From Amphirosellinia nigrospora (lineage: Eukaryota > Ascomycota > Sordariomycetes > Xylariales > Xylariaceae), in NCBI GenBank assembly GCA_004123355.1, contig SCHM01000001.1, positions 1,294,001 to 1,358,000 on the forward strand: DNA of 64,000 bases, in the 5' to 3' direction. This document shows, piece by piece, positions 1 to 11,057 of this stretch. The notes beneath the pieces are model-generated. The model saw only the letters and a program-made list of their open reading frames with translations, made no database searches and was not told the DNA's origin. The position numbers and the translations under genes are program-made. The first letter of the stretch is position 1; every line of letters starts with the position of its first letter.

Positions 1-692
1 ACGGCAAATCTTGAGGTCAAGCCTACAGTTGGCTTGACACCGACGACATTGTTATACATAGCTGGGCAGGTGATGCTACCCGATGTCTCGGTTCCGAGCG
101 TCCCGGCCGCGAGTCCAACAGAAGCCGCAACACCCGAGCCGCTAGACGAGCCGCACGCCGATTGATGCTCGACATATGCGCCGAAGGTCTGGCCGCCGCG
201 GGGGCTCCAGCCCGGGGAAGCCTGATCGCTGCGAACACCGGCGAATTCGCTCAAGTTTAATTTGCCCAGGATGATGGCCCCCGCCTCGCGCAGCTTGGCG
301 ATCACTGTGGACTCTTGGGTGGGGATTGCGTGAGCGAGACAGACGCTCCCGGAGCCGGTCAACATGGCGTCAACGGTGGCATAGTTGTCTTTGACCAAGA
401 TCGGAATCCCATGCAGAGGGCCCCTTGCCTTGCCATTTGCGCGTTCCCGATCGAGATCTCGGGCGATGCTGAGAGCATCGGGGTTGATCTCAATTACGGA
501 GTTCAGGTCGCTGACCTCGCCCGCTCGCTGGATATACAGCTCAACCAAGTCATGACTATTAAAGTCGCCGGCTTTAAGGAGCGCCCCCAGCTCGGCGATT
601 GAGCTGTCAAGGAGCGATGGCGTTTTAGTAGTCGGTAGCGCATTTATGAGCCGCCCCCACAAGCCGAGAGATACGATAATTGAAGACAACAT
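1..692 (-). CDS. Secreted amidase, amidase-signature family (N-terminal part; runs off the window)
   Basis: Reading the minus strand from an ATG at 692 gives an open frame of about 230 residues to the window edge, so the C-terminal half is missing. It starts with a hydrophobic segment (MLSSIIVSLGLWGRL) that looks like a signal peptide. About residue 85 is GPLHGIPILVKDN, which carries the catalytic lysine of the amidase-signature triad. About residues 175-200 is the Gly/Ser-rich block GSSSGSGVAASVGLAAGTLG followed by TETSGS, which supplies the cis-serine and nucleophilic serine. The family hydrolyses amides (AS enzymes, GatA-like fold). Length and motif order fit fungal secreted amidases of 500-600 residues. 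Substrate cannot be told. No frame break is seen, unlike many genes further on. Confidence 0.88.
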   Translation of the reverse strand, partial: MLSSIIVSLGLWGRLINALPTTKTPSLLDSSIAELGALLKAGDFNSHDLVELYIQRAGEVSDLNSVIEINPDALSIARDLDRERANGKARGPLHGIPILVKDNYATVDAMLTGSGSVCLAHAIPTQESTVIAKLREAGAIILGKLNLSEFAGVRSDQASPGWSPRGGQTFGAYVEHQSACGSSSGSGVAASVGLAAGTLGTETSGSITCPAMYNNVVGVKPTVGLTSRFA

Positions 693-1061
693 GGCCCTTC
701 AGAAAAGTATTTTGTTAATGAGACGTAAACTATGTAACATATTGGCTCAGTGAACTATCGCACGAATTTATAGATCGTTCATATGAGCGGTTTTTACAGA
801 ATGAATTTAGCTGACGTAGAGACAATGCGCGACTTGGCGATTCTGAAGGATTCGGGTCGGCACCGAAAGTCCTACCGCAGGAGCTGCTCACTTGGCAGGC
901 ACTAGCCCCTGCATCAACGTTGGAATGCTGATAAGTGCGCACATTGATTCAACTGCATTGAATAGGCATTTACTCAGGATATTACCAATTTTTTGGCCTA
1001 TTAACTTAATCGCTATGTAAGGTTACCGCTGTGACAGATAGAGAAAAACATTTCGTAGCGA
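693..1061. other. Intergenic, amidase 5' flank
   Basis: AT-rich spacer between the amidase start and the 3' end of the next minus-strand gene. It should hold the amidase promoter. I see no gene or distinct repeat. Confidence 0.5.
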
Positions 1062-1763
1062 TCAGTCAGTACGCGCTAGGAGACCGCACAAAGCAAGAAT
1101 GATTGCATCCGATTTCTCATCACCTACAGGGTTCGCGTTGCCAAAAAACCCCAGCTTTCCATCGCCAACACGCGCTAGCGCAGCAGCCGCCTTCACCTTC
1201 AGGTGTATTGCCGTCGGTTCGGAGACCCAAGACTCAACGACAGACTTCTTGTCGGCAGCGTACCAGGCGTGGACGCGCGAAACGTTTTTCAGGAACATGA
1301 CTCTCTGGGTATATTCAAGCGGAAGCGTGACCCTTTGGTTAAGCTCCAGGCCGTCTCCTACCGCCATTTTATTGATCACAGCTCCTCTCGGGCTAAACCT
1401 TGTCAACTCCCACTGCAGGCCTGCCTTTGCAAAGAACGGCTTCACCTTTTGACGTCGACCCCAGCGACTGAAACGGCCCATAGCAACAGCTGTTCCACCT
1501 TGTCGTATATATTGCAGGACCGCGTCCCAAACGTGGGCGTTCTCGTCGAACGTCAGCCCATCATCTGTCATAATGACGGCAGAGGGCGGCGGCTGCTCGG
1601 ACAGCAGTTGAAGAGCAGGCTCCGGCTCCTTCACAGTTTGAAGCTCCGCCTCGAAGTCGTGCTCGAGCTTGGTAAGGAGGGAGGCGGGTATGTCATCTCT
1701 ATTCGGGTTTCGATGTTTAAAAGAGACTACAAGAATCCGAGGCTTCGTCTTTTCGGTGTCCAT
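1062..1763 (-). CDS. Conserved fungal hypothetical protein, possible glutamine-amidotransferase-like (ThuA-like) fold
   Basis: Single-exon frame; the start is placed at the ATG at 1763 (MDTEKTKPRILVVSF), because the 14 residues reachable further upstream look like 5' UTR. That gives about 233 residues. The opening beta-strand (RILVVSF), a central VIMTDDGLTF strand-turn, YIRQGGTAVAMGRFSRWG and a C-terminal GKLGFFGNANPVGDEKSD resemble ascomycete proteins with a flavodoxin/GATase1-like architecture, in which a conserved GGTAV segment follows 'VWDAV'. No cysteine nucleophile is evident, so catalysis is doubtful. Function is not known and the fold call is inference from pattern memory. No obvious partner genes adjoin it. 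Confidence 0.6.
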   Translation of the reverse strand: MDTEKTKPRILVVSFKHRNPNRDDIPASLLTKLEHDFEAELQTVKEPEPALQLLSEQPPPSAVIMTDDGLTFDENAHVWDAVLQYIRQGGTAVAMGRFSRWGRRQKVKPFFAKAGLQWELTRFSPRGAVINKMAVGDGLELNQRVTLPLEYTQRVMFLKNVSRVHAWYAADKKSVVESWVSEPTAIHLKVKAAAALARVGDGKLGFFGNANPVGDEKSDAIILALCGLLARTD

Positions 1764-2619
1764 GGCGGATATCTGAGAGGTGGTTGTTAGTGCACAAAAC
1801 ATCACAACATTTCATTGCACCAAACTCTACGAGGCCAACTTTTCAAAGGTCGCCAACACTTGTGACTTGGGAAGTAGTTAGTTTTGGGTAGCCGCGCAAG
1901 ACAACGAAAATAACAACATACCTGGCTTCCTGTTCCTGACTCCGGTGCTCCAAACTCAAATGATGATGATTATGAGGTCGCGGGGATTATAAAGAAGTGG
2001 GATATTCGTTATTTAGCGCTACTGCTGCAAGACCTCGACGTTCACCAAAACGAGTCTTCGATATGATATGTGTTGATGTTTGTATGGTGATGCTGTCTTG
2101 TTGGAGTGCGCTGGATATATGTGCCGACAACTGCCTGGGTAGACTGGGCTCCTGCTACTGCCCAGCGACAGGAATAAAGCAACTACCCATTTGAGCACCT
2201 GCTACACTTCTAACATCTAATATCCTTGGTTAGGCAGGTATAATACTAAGGCGAGTATTTAGGTTGGTAGATACGCTACGAAAGGTATTCTCAATGACGT
2301 AGCTTCTCTTCACGTTCAACCCGTCTTTAAATTGAAAGAAGCTGCAGACCACAGATTGGCTCGACGAGACTCACGCAATCACTATTGGAAGCCCTAAACG
2401 TTTTCCCAGCAGTCCTTTCGGCTTCCGTGCCTTAACCTGTAACACCAGCTTGGTGGCTTTGGTAGCAACACATGGCGCCGGATGGTGTGTCCGGTCTGTA
2501 GGTAGGTAGCGTTCTTAAACCGCGCTCTTCAGCCATGGGCGTAATAATTCCCATGGTTGATCACAGGAGCATCTCTAACTTCACGGTAGGCTATCAAAGA
2601 TTAGGCAAGTATACTACTA
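1764..2619. other. Intergenic
   Basis: AT-rich, with stretches of short direct TAGG/AGGTA repeats near 2230-2280 and 2500. A promoter for the 1062-1763 gene is expected just above 1763. No gene recognised. Confidence 0.4.
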
Positions 2620-3060
2620 TCACACGTATATAGAATAGACATAGGTCTCGGGCTTCTCTAGGTCGGGCTTGTGCTTGACATAAGCAGGCGCTGTTCCGAA
2701 TCTGATATATTCTAACTTTGCCTTTTGCCGTCCACATGTGTCATCATGCAGATAAGATATACAATCGTAAACTTGAGCGATATAAATTTCTGTCGTTTTC
2801 ATTATTCTGATAGTTGCAAGCACCTAATAGCCGCCACATAAGATCCCGTCACGTGCCTTGGTTGATGAGGAGGAAGATCCACAGAGATCGTCGCTAATAT
2901 TACACTTGGTGGTGTTATTTCCGCTAGGGCCCGAGTTCCCAGTGTAGTTGTAGATGACGGTTTGCTTGTTTTGGGTTCTGATTTGTGCGCATCTGCATGA
3001 AGCTCTCCGTAACAATTCTGACGAGTATTCGCTGGTTGACGCCAGCAGTCTCTGGGTTGC
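2620..3060 (-). pseudogene. Possible remnant of a small cysteine-containing secreted protein
   Basis: On the minus strand an open frame runs through ITLATQRLLASTSEYSSEL and then a CRC motif, more cysteines, a Ser run and LCGGY before a TAG at 2824; the same frame then continues open for another 67 residues with two cysteines. The first segment resembles a signal peptide without a start Met, and CxC-type small secreted proteins are common in fungi. No ATG with a clean signal peptide can be found, so I read it as a decayed gene or chance. Low confidence. Confidence 0.22.
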
Positions 3061-4589
3061 TAGAGTAATTTTGCGAGTGGACTTGTCACACTACGTCGAA
3101 GCTGTCTGCGATTTCCTTCCTTGATAGCATACCTAGTATAGTGAGAATAATGAAGTCTATACCCCAACACCTCGCTACTAGTTCCCATTTCGCGGGTTAC
3201 TGACATTCGCGTTCAATATTATGCTTTATGGTTAAGACGCATATGCCCCTGTTCAGTGATGCTTCAAAACACTAGATCCTGCCGATAAAAACATAGTTTT
3301 TGACGTCCATGACATAGTTCTCTAACTTTGAGTAGCTCTGAGGTATGTGAAAATGTCAGAAATAAACTGGCGTTAGTCGGCGCATTGAATCTACTTTTTT
3401 ACCGGTTTCTTTTTGGAACGTAAGCTATGAAGATGTTAACGACAACAAATAAGATGACGGAATATGGATTGCTATCACGTAAGCCCCTCATCCTCCCTTT
3501 CTTACTTATGTGTATATGGGGTCGATCTCACTCAAGAGAGAGGGTTTCAGAATTTCTCCAGAGGGTCCTATGGCTTGTGATGGAAAGTGGGAAAGTAGAC
3601 TTTCTGCCAAAATGGTCGCCTTCAGCCGCTTCCTAGGGATTACATTTCCGCCCCGAATATAGCTCAGGAAAGAATAAATCATCTCCTGATGACCATATCA
3701 ATTCAGAGTATATCCCGACACAGCTCTTCTGTTTGCAGATCAACTAACAAGACCCCCAAAATAGCATGCAGATCAGTATTGTTGGTAAATATTAAAAAGA
3801 TCTATGTTGTTGGTATGGTAAGATATTAGCTGCCTAGGTAGGTACCTTTTACATGCTGTTTCACTTAAAGTGGGAAATGGGCTATGCACCTAACCAGATG
3901 TACCAATCAAACTCTTATTTAAGCCATAGATGTTATTCTGATTGGTGCATTTGGCTACCCGCCTTTTTAACTAAAGTCACCTAGCCCAAACGGCATGCAA
4001 GGGATAAATATAGACAAAATGTTGGTTAGTGGATCCAACCCCCTACCTAGGTACAACCTTAACCAAGTACAGCATTAGTTCTTGCGGCGTAGCTACGGTA
4101 GGTACTAGTCCCTTATTACCATCTTATTCATACATTTATTGGTCGCGATGAACTCTCTAATGAACAAACTCTGTTATTTAATACTGTATTCAACAACTCA
4201 AATGTTGATCTACCCTAAAATATCGTAACCTTACCAACGTTGGAGGATCCAAGGCTCCAGCAAAATAGCATAGATAAGATGTGATACCACCAGGAAGCAG
4301 ATGCTTCATATGATTGTCGGTAAGACGGGTAGGAATGGATACACAACACGGTCACGCCGTTTTAGACTCTGAGAAGGTGTGACGTGTGCGACCAAAGTTA
4401 CGTTGACGACAGATCATCCCTTCGCTCACTGAACCTTCCTCAACACCCATGATCTCTAACCTAATGAAGTCTGTGAACCAACTTCGCTTGATGAGCTGTG
4501 ACGCCCCGAGGTTGGCAGCCGTATTGTCGATTGGACTAGAACGTGCAAGCTAGCTTGAAGGATACACCTCGGATAACTGACATTCTCTG
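3061..4589. other. Intergenic, rich in CCTAGGTA-type palindromes
   Basis: About 1.5 kb without a credible gene. Short palindromic words built on CCTAGG/TACCTAGGTA occur near 3833, 4047 and 4098, and recur near 7935, 7950 and 8763. The 3' part should contain the promoter of the AIM6-like gene. Confidence 0.4.
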
Positions 4590-5957
4590 ATGAAGCCCTT
4601 CACTAGGCAGCACCGGCGGCCAGTGAGCCCAGCCGAATCCAGTACCTCGTCTGCGGGATCTAGTCATGGAATGCTCGAGCAATCCGAAAACCACGAGAAG
4701 TTTGGCAAACGATTGCTGCGCATCGGACGAGACATGAAGAGAAAAAGAACTCGCTGGTTCTGGGTTTTCTTCTTGTCATTTGTTTCAGTCAAGTGAGTAG
4801 CGACTTCGCAGCTGGAAACAACATAACAACTGACAGTCATTAGCACACTACTAACTGGGCTATTTTTTGTCCAACTCCCAAACTCTCATAGCGCATTCCC
4901 TCGAGCCCGCAACAACGACTGGCAGAGTCCAATCACAAATGTGTCACGGTGGTTAGACGACTACACCAGTACGGTGATTCCGCTTCCCTGCCATTCCCAT
5001 AACGATTACTGGCGAACCCATCCCCTATTTTCCGCTATTGCAGATGGGTGCGTTGGCATTGAGGCGGACGTCTGGCTTGGCGACAATGACCAAGATCTCC
5101 TTGTTGGACACTCCCGTGCCTCGCTATCGCCAGCTAAGACGCTAGATGCGATGTACCTAGATCCCTTGCTGGAAATGATCACATATCGGAACCAGAACGA
5201 CACACAGTATAACGATAATCCCAGCAGCCTATCTCGGGGTATCTTCCTTACTCGACCGAATGTTTCGATTTCTTTGATGATTGACGTGAAAGAAAAGCCA
5301 GCAGTTGTGTGGCCAATCGTTATCCAAAAGCTCGAGGCATTCCGACAGAAGCAGTTCCTCACACGATACCAACACGACGCATCCTCGCCGAACAATACCC
5401 TTCAGCACGCCGCTATGGTTGTATTGGGGTCGGGAGAATTGACTTTAGATGTCCTCCAAGCTTCATATCCCAACGAACGAAATATGTCGTTTTCCGACTA
5501 CCACGACACGTTCTTGGATGCACCACTCGTCGATGTACAACGACAGACCGACGGAAAATATTCCGATACCAATTCATACTATGCGTCGACCTCGTTTAAA
5601 GAAGCGATCGGTTCGGTGCGATTCGGTTTCAGCAAGCAACAACTGGAGACGCTCCGGGCGCAAATCCGTGCCGCACGGATGAATGGGCTTGTGTCTCGCT
5701 ATTGGGATATACCAAGCTGGCCCGTCAGCTATCAGGACTACATCTGGAGTGTTCTGACTCGAGAAGACGTGGGAATTTTGAGTGTCGATGATTTAGACAG
5801 AGCTACGCAAGGAATGTGGATGCGAGGATACATTACCGATGTCATTTGGGTGACTGTTCTGGCGGTGTATCTGACTGTTCTTTCAATCGGCATTGGGATC
5901 GTGGGCTATCGGACTAGGGAAAGAAATTCCAAGATAGAAGCTCTCGAAGAGAAGTAG
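4590..5957 (+). CDS. AIM6: AIM6-like membrane protein, PLC-like/GDPD-like phosphodiesterase fold
   Basis: Two exons, 4590-4792 and 4892-5957, joined by a GTGAGT...ATAG intron in phase 2, give a 422-residue protein with no frame break. A basic Ser-rich head is followed by an N-terminal membrane anchor (WFWVFFLSFV). Then comes the family hallmark CHSHNDYW and GCVGIEADVWLGD, the His and Glu/Asp metal-site region of TIM-barrel phosphodiesterases, then LLVGHSRASL and MIDVKEKP. A second hydrophobic segment near the C terminus (VIWVTVLAVYLTVLSIGIGI) ends in a basic tail. This architecture matches 'altered inheritance of mitochondria protein 6' homologues in fungi, which have no settled biochemical role. 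Flanks are gene-poor. The start could lie further upstream, but this ATG opens the longest frame. Confidence 0.86.
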
Positions 5958-7507
5958 GTGTTAGAGGCCCAAATCAAACAAAATTATCATTTATGATGTC
6001 ATTGCCACTGTCAATTCTGGCAATTATTCTAGCTATCTAGGAACTTGTCATCTATTCTTGATGATCTAGGTGACCGTAATGAGCGGTCTCGTAGGAGGGG
6101 TATCAGGGCGTCGGTCGAGAGTAGTACTTATCAACTAACAGATCTCATGGTATTTATCATCACATGCACTTTGCTGTCCCAAGATGCCGACTTATATGCG
6201 CCGAAAGCTATCCGACCATTGAAGTATACTCATAATGATCCCTCTGCGAAAGTTATTGTATCTAGACGGGGTATGCATGTCTTTGTGCTATAGCTGGAGA
6301 ACACCCTCAGCGATCTCCTGTCAAGATATATAGCGTCTAGGAAGCTTCATAGGTTCGTACACCGGCCGCGCTTCTTTCCATTTCTTCTCCTCTCGTCCTC
6401 TCTCCCGCTAACTGTAAATAATGCCCTGAAAAGGCCGAATAGAAAGTTCAATTGCAGCTGAAGGTTATCTGCTAAGGTGCGGATGATGAGAGGTATGACG
6501 TCATGTTTAGGCAACAACTTACAAAAGGATTTGGGTGAAACTGATTTAGGCAGCATGATTACCAACTGGAACTAGCAGCGGAAGTCCAAGAGCCGAGATG
6601 AATTAATGAAGACCTTGCTCCTCTAGTATCCTGTCGTGCATGCATCGGTCTATTTTGGGGAATTGGTCTAGGATGATTAAGTAAGCGATCCTTCAAGATC
6701 GCCCATCATAAACATTGGGGGCCGGCAATACTAAGTCAACAGGTACACTAAAGCTGATTGAAATGGTTATCAATGCAACTGTAAGACTGTTGGTGGCACT
6801 AAAATGGGTAGTCTCACTCAGCGATTGATGAGAAATGTGCGAAGCCTGAGTATCAAGGTTCCAGACGGGTGACGTAAGTTATCATGAAATGAAGATATGA
6901 CAAGGTAATAGCTTTGATTATATTGCCGAGACTGTAGTCATTCGTCATTTTTTCAAGATTCCCCATTTTACCCATTTTTCAACATTTCTCTTTGTCTCAA
7001 TTATATGTTTTTCATCGTCGGCTTGCCTTACGGTCTCCATTAGTTCATGAAGCCCATGTTTCCCAACCTACCCTTAATCACTTGAAGAACCCCAATGATG
7101 TGACGATTGGCGTCGCGTGGTCGGTCGCTGCTCTCGGTTGGGTTCAACTTTTATCTGCTTTGAGCAATGAAACCGGACATGTCATATAGGCAGTCCGGAA
7201 TTAAGAGAGGCATTTCCTAATATATATATAATCAGGAGTAGAGCGGTTCAAAGAAACATGTATGACAATAATACGCGGGCACACCGAGGGAATCAGTGGC
7301 TGGTCTGCGTTCATTCGAGTCGATAAAGAACTTAGATTCTCGTCGCCCTAAACTCATAACCAACAATGTACTGGGCGCGGAAGAGCTTGTCTGGGAGAGC
7401 TATAGAGTTAGTACCTTTTTACCCCATTTCTACTCTTCACGCATTTCGTGAATGGCTGAGTATCAGGACAGCGTGCTGCATCATTACGAAAGATGAGATA
7501 ACCGACG
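5958..7507. other. Intergenic desert
   Basis: AT-rich. No open frame with recognisable protein features and no clear repeat apart from short AT runs (for example TATATATATA near 7222). Nothing else seen. Confidence 0.4.
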
Positions 7508-7705
7508 AAAAAAAAAAAACAGTTCGCAAACCGCCCCTCTGTCGGCTACTACATCTGCTCCCAACCAGAGGTCAGGATGACCCCTAGGTTTGCCTAGGAG
7601 GAAGTGACTGCACCCCCCATGGGAGGGATTCGAACCCCCGACCTTATCGGCTGCGACTGGACGGTCGCGCGATGAATCATACACCCCTAGACCACCGAGG
7701 GCCGT
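7508..7705 (-). mobile_element. tRNA-derived SINE-like element A
   Basis: On the minus strand there is a tRNA-like head: a Pol III A-box match TGGTCTAGGGGT (complement of 7683-7694) and a perfect B-box GGTTCGAATCC (complement of 7626-7636), about 50 bases apart. Behind the B-box come a tRNA-unrelated body and a T-run (complement of 7508-7519). The acceptor arms pair only partly and the anticodon region is too long, so it is not a working tRNA. A/B boxes, unrelated body and terminal T-tract together are the SINE design. No target duplication was confirmed. Confidence 0.6.
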
Positions 7706-8540
7706 CTAACTTCTGGTACAGCGGCCCGCAATCTTAATATTTAATGCCCCTATTTGAGGCCAATGGTATCGAGGAGCGAAGTATAGCCGGGCGAGCTCTG
7801 AGTTGTGAGGAAGGAGGTGCTGATTGCTGTTGCTAGATACTGTTGAAGGGTATAGGAAGGAGAGAAGGGGGAGGGATGGAGTTGTAGGCCGACTGAGCTT
7901 AGCAGGTGCCACAACACGCTATCGATCAGGACATACCTAGGTATGAGCTACCTAGGTATTGAATACCTCTGAATGTACACTGAGCCAATTTTCTTTGAAG
8001 ATGTTAGTTGTCAGGAACCCTGTGATATATGGGGTAGGTCATCTATACTTGTTGTTGTGCGAAGATCTCTAAATCTACCTTCGTAGACGTAACTGGGCTG
8101 TATACAGATGATCCCTTTGTCTCCGTACTGTGGCTAACACTTGTGACTTGGGCGTTGTGTTGTGGCTTCGTGACATTAGTAAATAGTGCTGCTCATAGAT
8201 GCATGTATGCTAGGTAGTTCTATTTATCGCGGTAGGTAATTTTATGGGCCACTAGTATTGACACCACTATTTTTAATAAATGCCTTCCTTGCAGCTCGTC
8301 AAGAATCCTTCTGGTTTGGTCTAGAATGTACATATTTGGTGCCCTACTAATTCGGCACTCTCCTTCACTGTTGTAATATCCACACCGTAGTTAGCGACAG
8401 CTGTGTTGTTGTAGATAGCGAGCGTCCCCTGCTGTAAACGAGGTATGTTGAGGCGGAGCCTCAATACTGCGGTTTAAGAATGTGCCCTATGTATCGCCCA
8501 TTGTAAAAATTTGTGAAAGTTTGTGATAATACTGTTGTAT
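7706..8540. other. Intergenic between SINE copies
   Basis: AT-rich. Holds two adjacent TACCTAGGTA palindromes near 7934-7958. No gene recognised. Confidence 0.4.
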
Positions 8541-8705
8541 GAAATCGAACTTAGAACGCTTAAAAAAAGACGACGACCTCGGACGTAAGTGTATTACCAC
8601 TTGACCATCTAAGGGGTGATTCATCGCGCGACCGTCCAGCAAATGTGATTGCGTGTATCTGGGTATATGATGCTGCTGCAAAGTCTATCCTAAACTTTAA
8701 TTAAC
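8541..8705 (-). mobile_element. tRNA-derived SINE-like element B (composite)
   Basis: Minus-strand A-box-like TGGTCAAGTGGTA (complement of 8595-8607) and a weak B-box-like AGTTCGATTTC (near 8541-8551). The stretch 8570-8705 is clearly similar to 9355-9485. Directly abutting the A-box side, in the opposite orientation, is a 22-base word (8618-8639) identical to the inside of element A (complement of 7657-7678), so this is a chimera of two tRNA-derived units. Confidence 0.55.
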
Positions 8706-9253
8706 AGTAACCCTGCATCATTGCTGATGTAAGTCATTGGCCAGAGATAGTAAGGCAGCTGTACCTAGGTACATGGATGTTTCTCATGTTACCCTTAACC
8801 TTGCCCCTGAGCGTTATAAGTAACCTTGGATCTTTATGCAGCTTTTCATTGCCACCAAGCAAGTTGACTAAAATTTACTACACCCGCGCATATTTAATAC
8901 TTGTGTATTTTATCTTAGAATCATTGGCCCTATGTCCTGCGACCTTTAAAGATTTATATCGTTCTTGAACATACAAGACGAAACTAGTAGAGTGTCTCTA
9001 TTTTTGCTGTGCTACACGATTGTGACTCGAGATGCACCGCATCTAGGAATGTATCAAGCTTATGATTGTTGATTAGCTAGAGTCTTTCAAGAGTTACATA
9101 GTACATATACGTGAGGTGGGGTTGTACAGATAGTATATGGGAGGAATTTGGGCGGCGAACTTGGCGAGGATTTATACTTGCACTTATGGGTTAAATGGGG
9201 GTGTTGAGATATTTAATGAACAGAGAAAAAGATCTTTCGACTACATGGATTGT
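8706..9253. other. Intergenic
   Basis: AT-rich. One TACCTAGGTA palindrome near 8762. No gene seen. Confidence 0.4.
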
Positions 9254-9485
9254 AAAAAAAAAAAAAAAAGAATTAGGGACACCAAAACAAAAGGGCGCCT
9301 AAGCCTACACTGTTGTACGAACTCGAACCGAGGGCTTTGTTGCTTAAAAAAGCGAGGACCTCGGATGTAAGTGTATTACCACTTGACCATCTAAGGGGTG
9401 ATTCATCGCGCGAGCATCCAGCCAATATGATTGCGTGTATCTAGGTATATAACGCTGCCGCAAAGCCTGCCCTAAACTTTAATTA
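9254..9485 (-). mobile_element. tRNA-derived SINE-like element C (composite, sister of B)
   Basis: Minus-strand A-box TGGTCAAGTGGTA (complement of 9377-9389), B-box GGTTCGAGTTC (complement of 9319-9329), body, then a T-run (complement of 9254-9269). Its upstream part 9390-9485 repeats element B, including the inverted fragment of element A with a few substitutions and the shared end AAACTTTAATTAA. Order and T-tail match element A. Confidence 0.6.
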
Positions 9486-9881
9486 AGGTTTAGTAATTCG
9501 TCACCGCCTACGCAAGTCAACGGGGAGGGTAAGGAGACTGTAGTAAATACGTTAATGGGCAGCTAACATAGAGAGCAGTCCGTTTTGGCTACAGAGAGCG
9601 TTATATTGAGCTGACTCTTAACCTTTGGTACTGACAATCCAATCTCCAGGTTGAGCGCCTGATGGAAGTAGTGCGTATAGTTGGTGTTCGTCGCCTGTGG
9701 CTGGGTGGTAGGGTTGTGTTAGGGCACTTAGCACTTCCCGACTCCTTTCGGGTATAGGGTCGATAATTAGATCCCTATCCCTTACACCTTTCCTTTTGTC
9801 GTGTGGAGTGCTTATTTTCCATCTACCGTCTTCAACACGGAGCGGGAATCCGTGGAAGTCCTCTGGATACCTGTTAATAGG
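9486..9881. other. Intergenic, HET gene 3' flank
   Basis: No gene recognised. A T/C-rich tract near 9735-9800 lies just beyond the stop of the HET gene. Confidence 0.4.
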
Positions 9882-11057
9882 CTAGTCGTTCTCATTTGCC
9901 ATCCATGTTGTTGACTTGATTACATCAATATGACGCCTATCGTGGATTGCTTGCGCCGTCCCTGGGCTAGTTGATTTGTTTAGGTATAGGCACAATACTA
10001 CCTCAGATACCACGCTGTGTCGTGGATCTAGACATACTTTGGCCAATTGCAAGACGTTGAGCGCTAGATCAAACAGGTCCATGTTGTAATCCGGTTGTAT
10101 CGACTCTGTTGACGAACCCCACTCCACGATCGGGATAAGCCTGTATACTCGATCTCTGCCATCTTCGCAATCTAATTCCTGAGTAGCTCTTATCGCAGAA
10201 AACAAAGCTGCCCTATCACCAGGCTTTTTCGTTATAGCTCCCATATGTCGCTCGTCGGTGAAATTAGGCCGGCCATATACGGCCGATAGCCTGCTCCAAA
10301 GGCTGACAGTCCTCCTTAGTAGCGGCACGGTCCCAAACCACGCCGGCATATCGCGTCTTAACATGTCCGCACGAATGATCATACGCAAGCCGTGAAGGCT
10401 TTGAGCTGGTGCATAGTCACCGCCGCATAGAAAATCGGCGTTGCGTGCTAACCACAACTCCGGCAGGGTCCAGACTCTTCGAAAGTATGGCCTGGTGACA
10501 ACCTGCAAATAGGGGATCGCCATTTTCCTGGGCTCTGATGACCCATACCACCATCGAGATAATCGCTTCTCAAACGCGACATCTCTTTGCTGATTCAGTT
10601 CGCCGTATTTGTTGATGCATGTACTAGCTTGTGCGAATAGCACTGATCGTCGAACTAAAACTGGAAACAGGGCCTTGCTGTATCGATCATGCGGCCCAAT
10701 GCATGCCAGCACTCGCTCCGCCTCCTCAAAGATCCTGCCCAGTCTGGACACTTGATGATTCTTCTCTCGGTTATCGGTTTGGTTTATGCATATAGCGTCG
10801 ACCCATACGTAATGATCGGTGCCACTATGGTGGTATACTTGCCATAGTACATAGGCGCAGTTCCAGCGAACCTGCATAGGCCGTCCGTTGACTTTTATCC
10901 ACCTTGTTGTGTTGGGGTCGCCCCACGTGTATGAGACGGCACGGTAAGGAGGAGCAATCGCCATTGTCCAGGTAGTTAGCTCGCACTCAACAACAGCACT
11001 TTCTGTGGACAGTCCATCCTCCACTGGTTCTTCGTTAACGGCGGATACAATACGCAA
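9882..11057 (-). CDS. HET-domain (heterokaryon incompatibility) protein 1
   Basis: One uninterrupted frame of 391 residues. The HET core is clear: YRAVSYTWGDP at about residue 39, WNCAYVLWQV, YVWVDAICINQ at about residue 83, then HQVSRLGRIFEEAERVLACIG and YFRRVWTLPELWLARNADF. These are the three conserved blocks of PF06985. The C terminus carries GRDRVYRLIPI and YNMDLFDLALNVL, which are common behind HET domains. Such proteins trigger cell death on non-self recognition, though most are uncharacterised. There is no visible NACHT or repeat domain, so it is a short HET-only form. The nearby F-box, GTPase and further HET genes fit an accessory recognition island. Confidence 0.9.
   Translation of the reverse strand: MRIVSAVNEEPVEDGLSTESAVVECELTTWTMAIAPPYRAVSYTWGDPNTTRWIKVNGRPMQVRWNCAYVLWQVYHHSGTDHYVWVDAICINQTDNREKNHQVSRLGRIFEEAERVLACIGPHDRYSKALFPVLVRRSVLFAQASTCINKYGELNQQRDVAFEKRLSRWWYGSSEPRKMAIPYLQVVTRPYFRRVWTLPELWLARNADFLCGGDYAPAQSLHGLRMIIRADMLRRDMPAWFGTVPLLRRTVSLWSRLSAVYGRPNFTDERHMGAITKKPGDRAALFSAIRATQELDCEDGRDRVYRLIPIVEWGSSTESIQPDYNMDLFDLALNVLQLAKVCLDPRHSVVSEVVLCLYLNKSTSPGTAQAIHDRRHIDVIKSTTWMANEND

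Noticed and set aside
1203-1790. Plus-strand frame of 195 codons
   Set aside because: Antisense to the conserved minus-strand gene; composition shows no protein features.
2997-3068. Plus-strand MKLSVTILTSI signal-peptide-like start
   Set aside because: It ends after 23 codons and no continuation or intron was found.
7600-7705. Functional tRNA gene
   Set aside because: A and B boxes are present, but acceptor arms have mismatches and the anticodon arm does not fold; the T-tail and body fit a SINE better.
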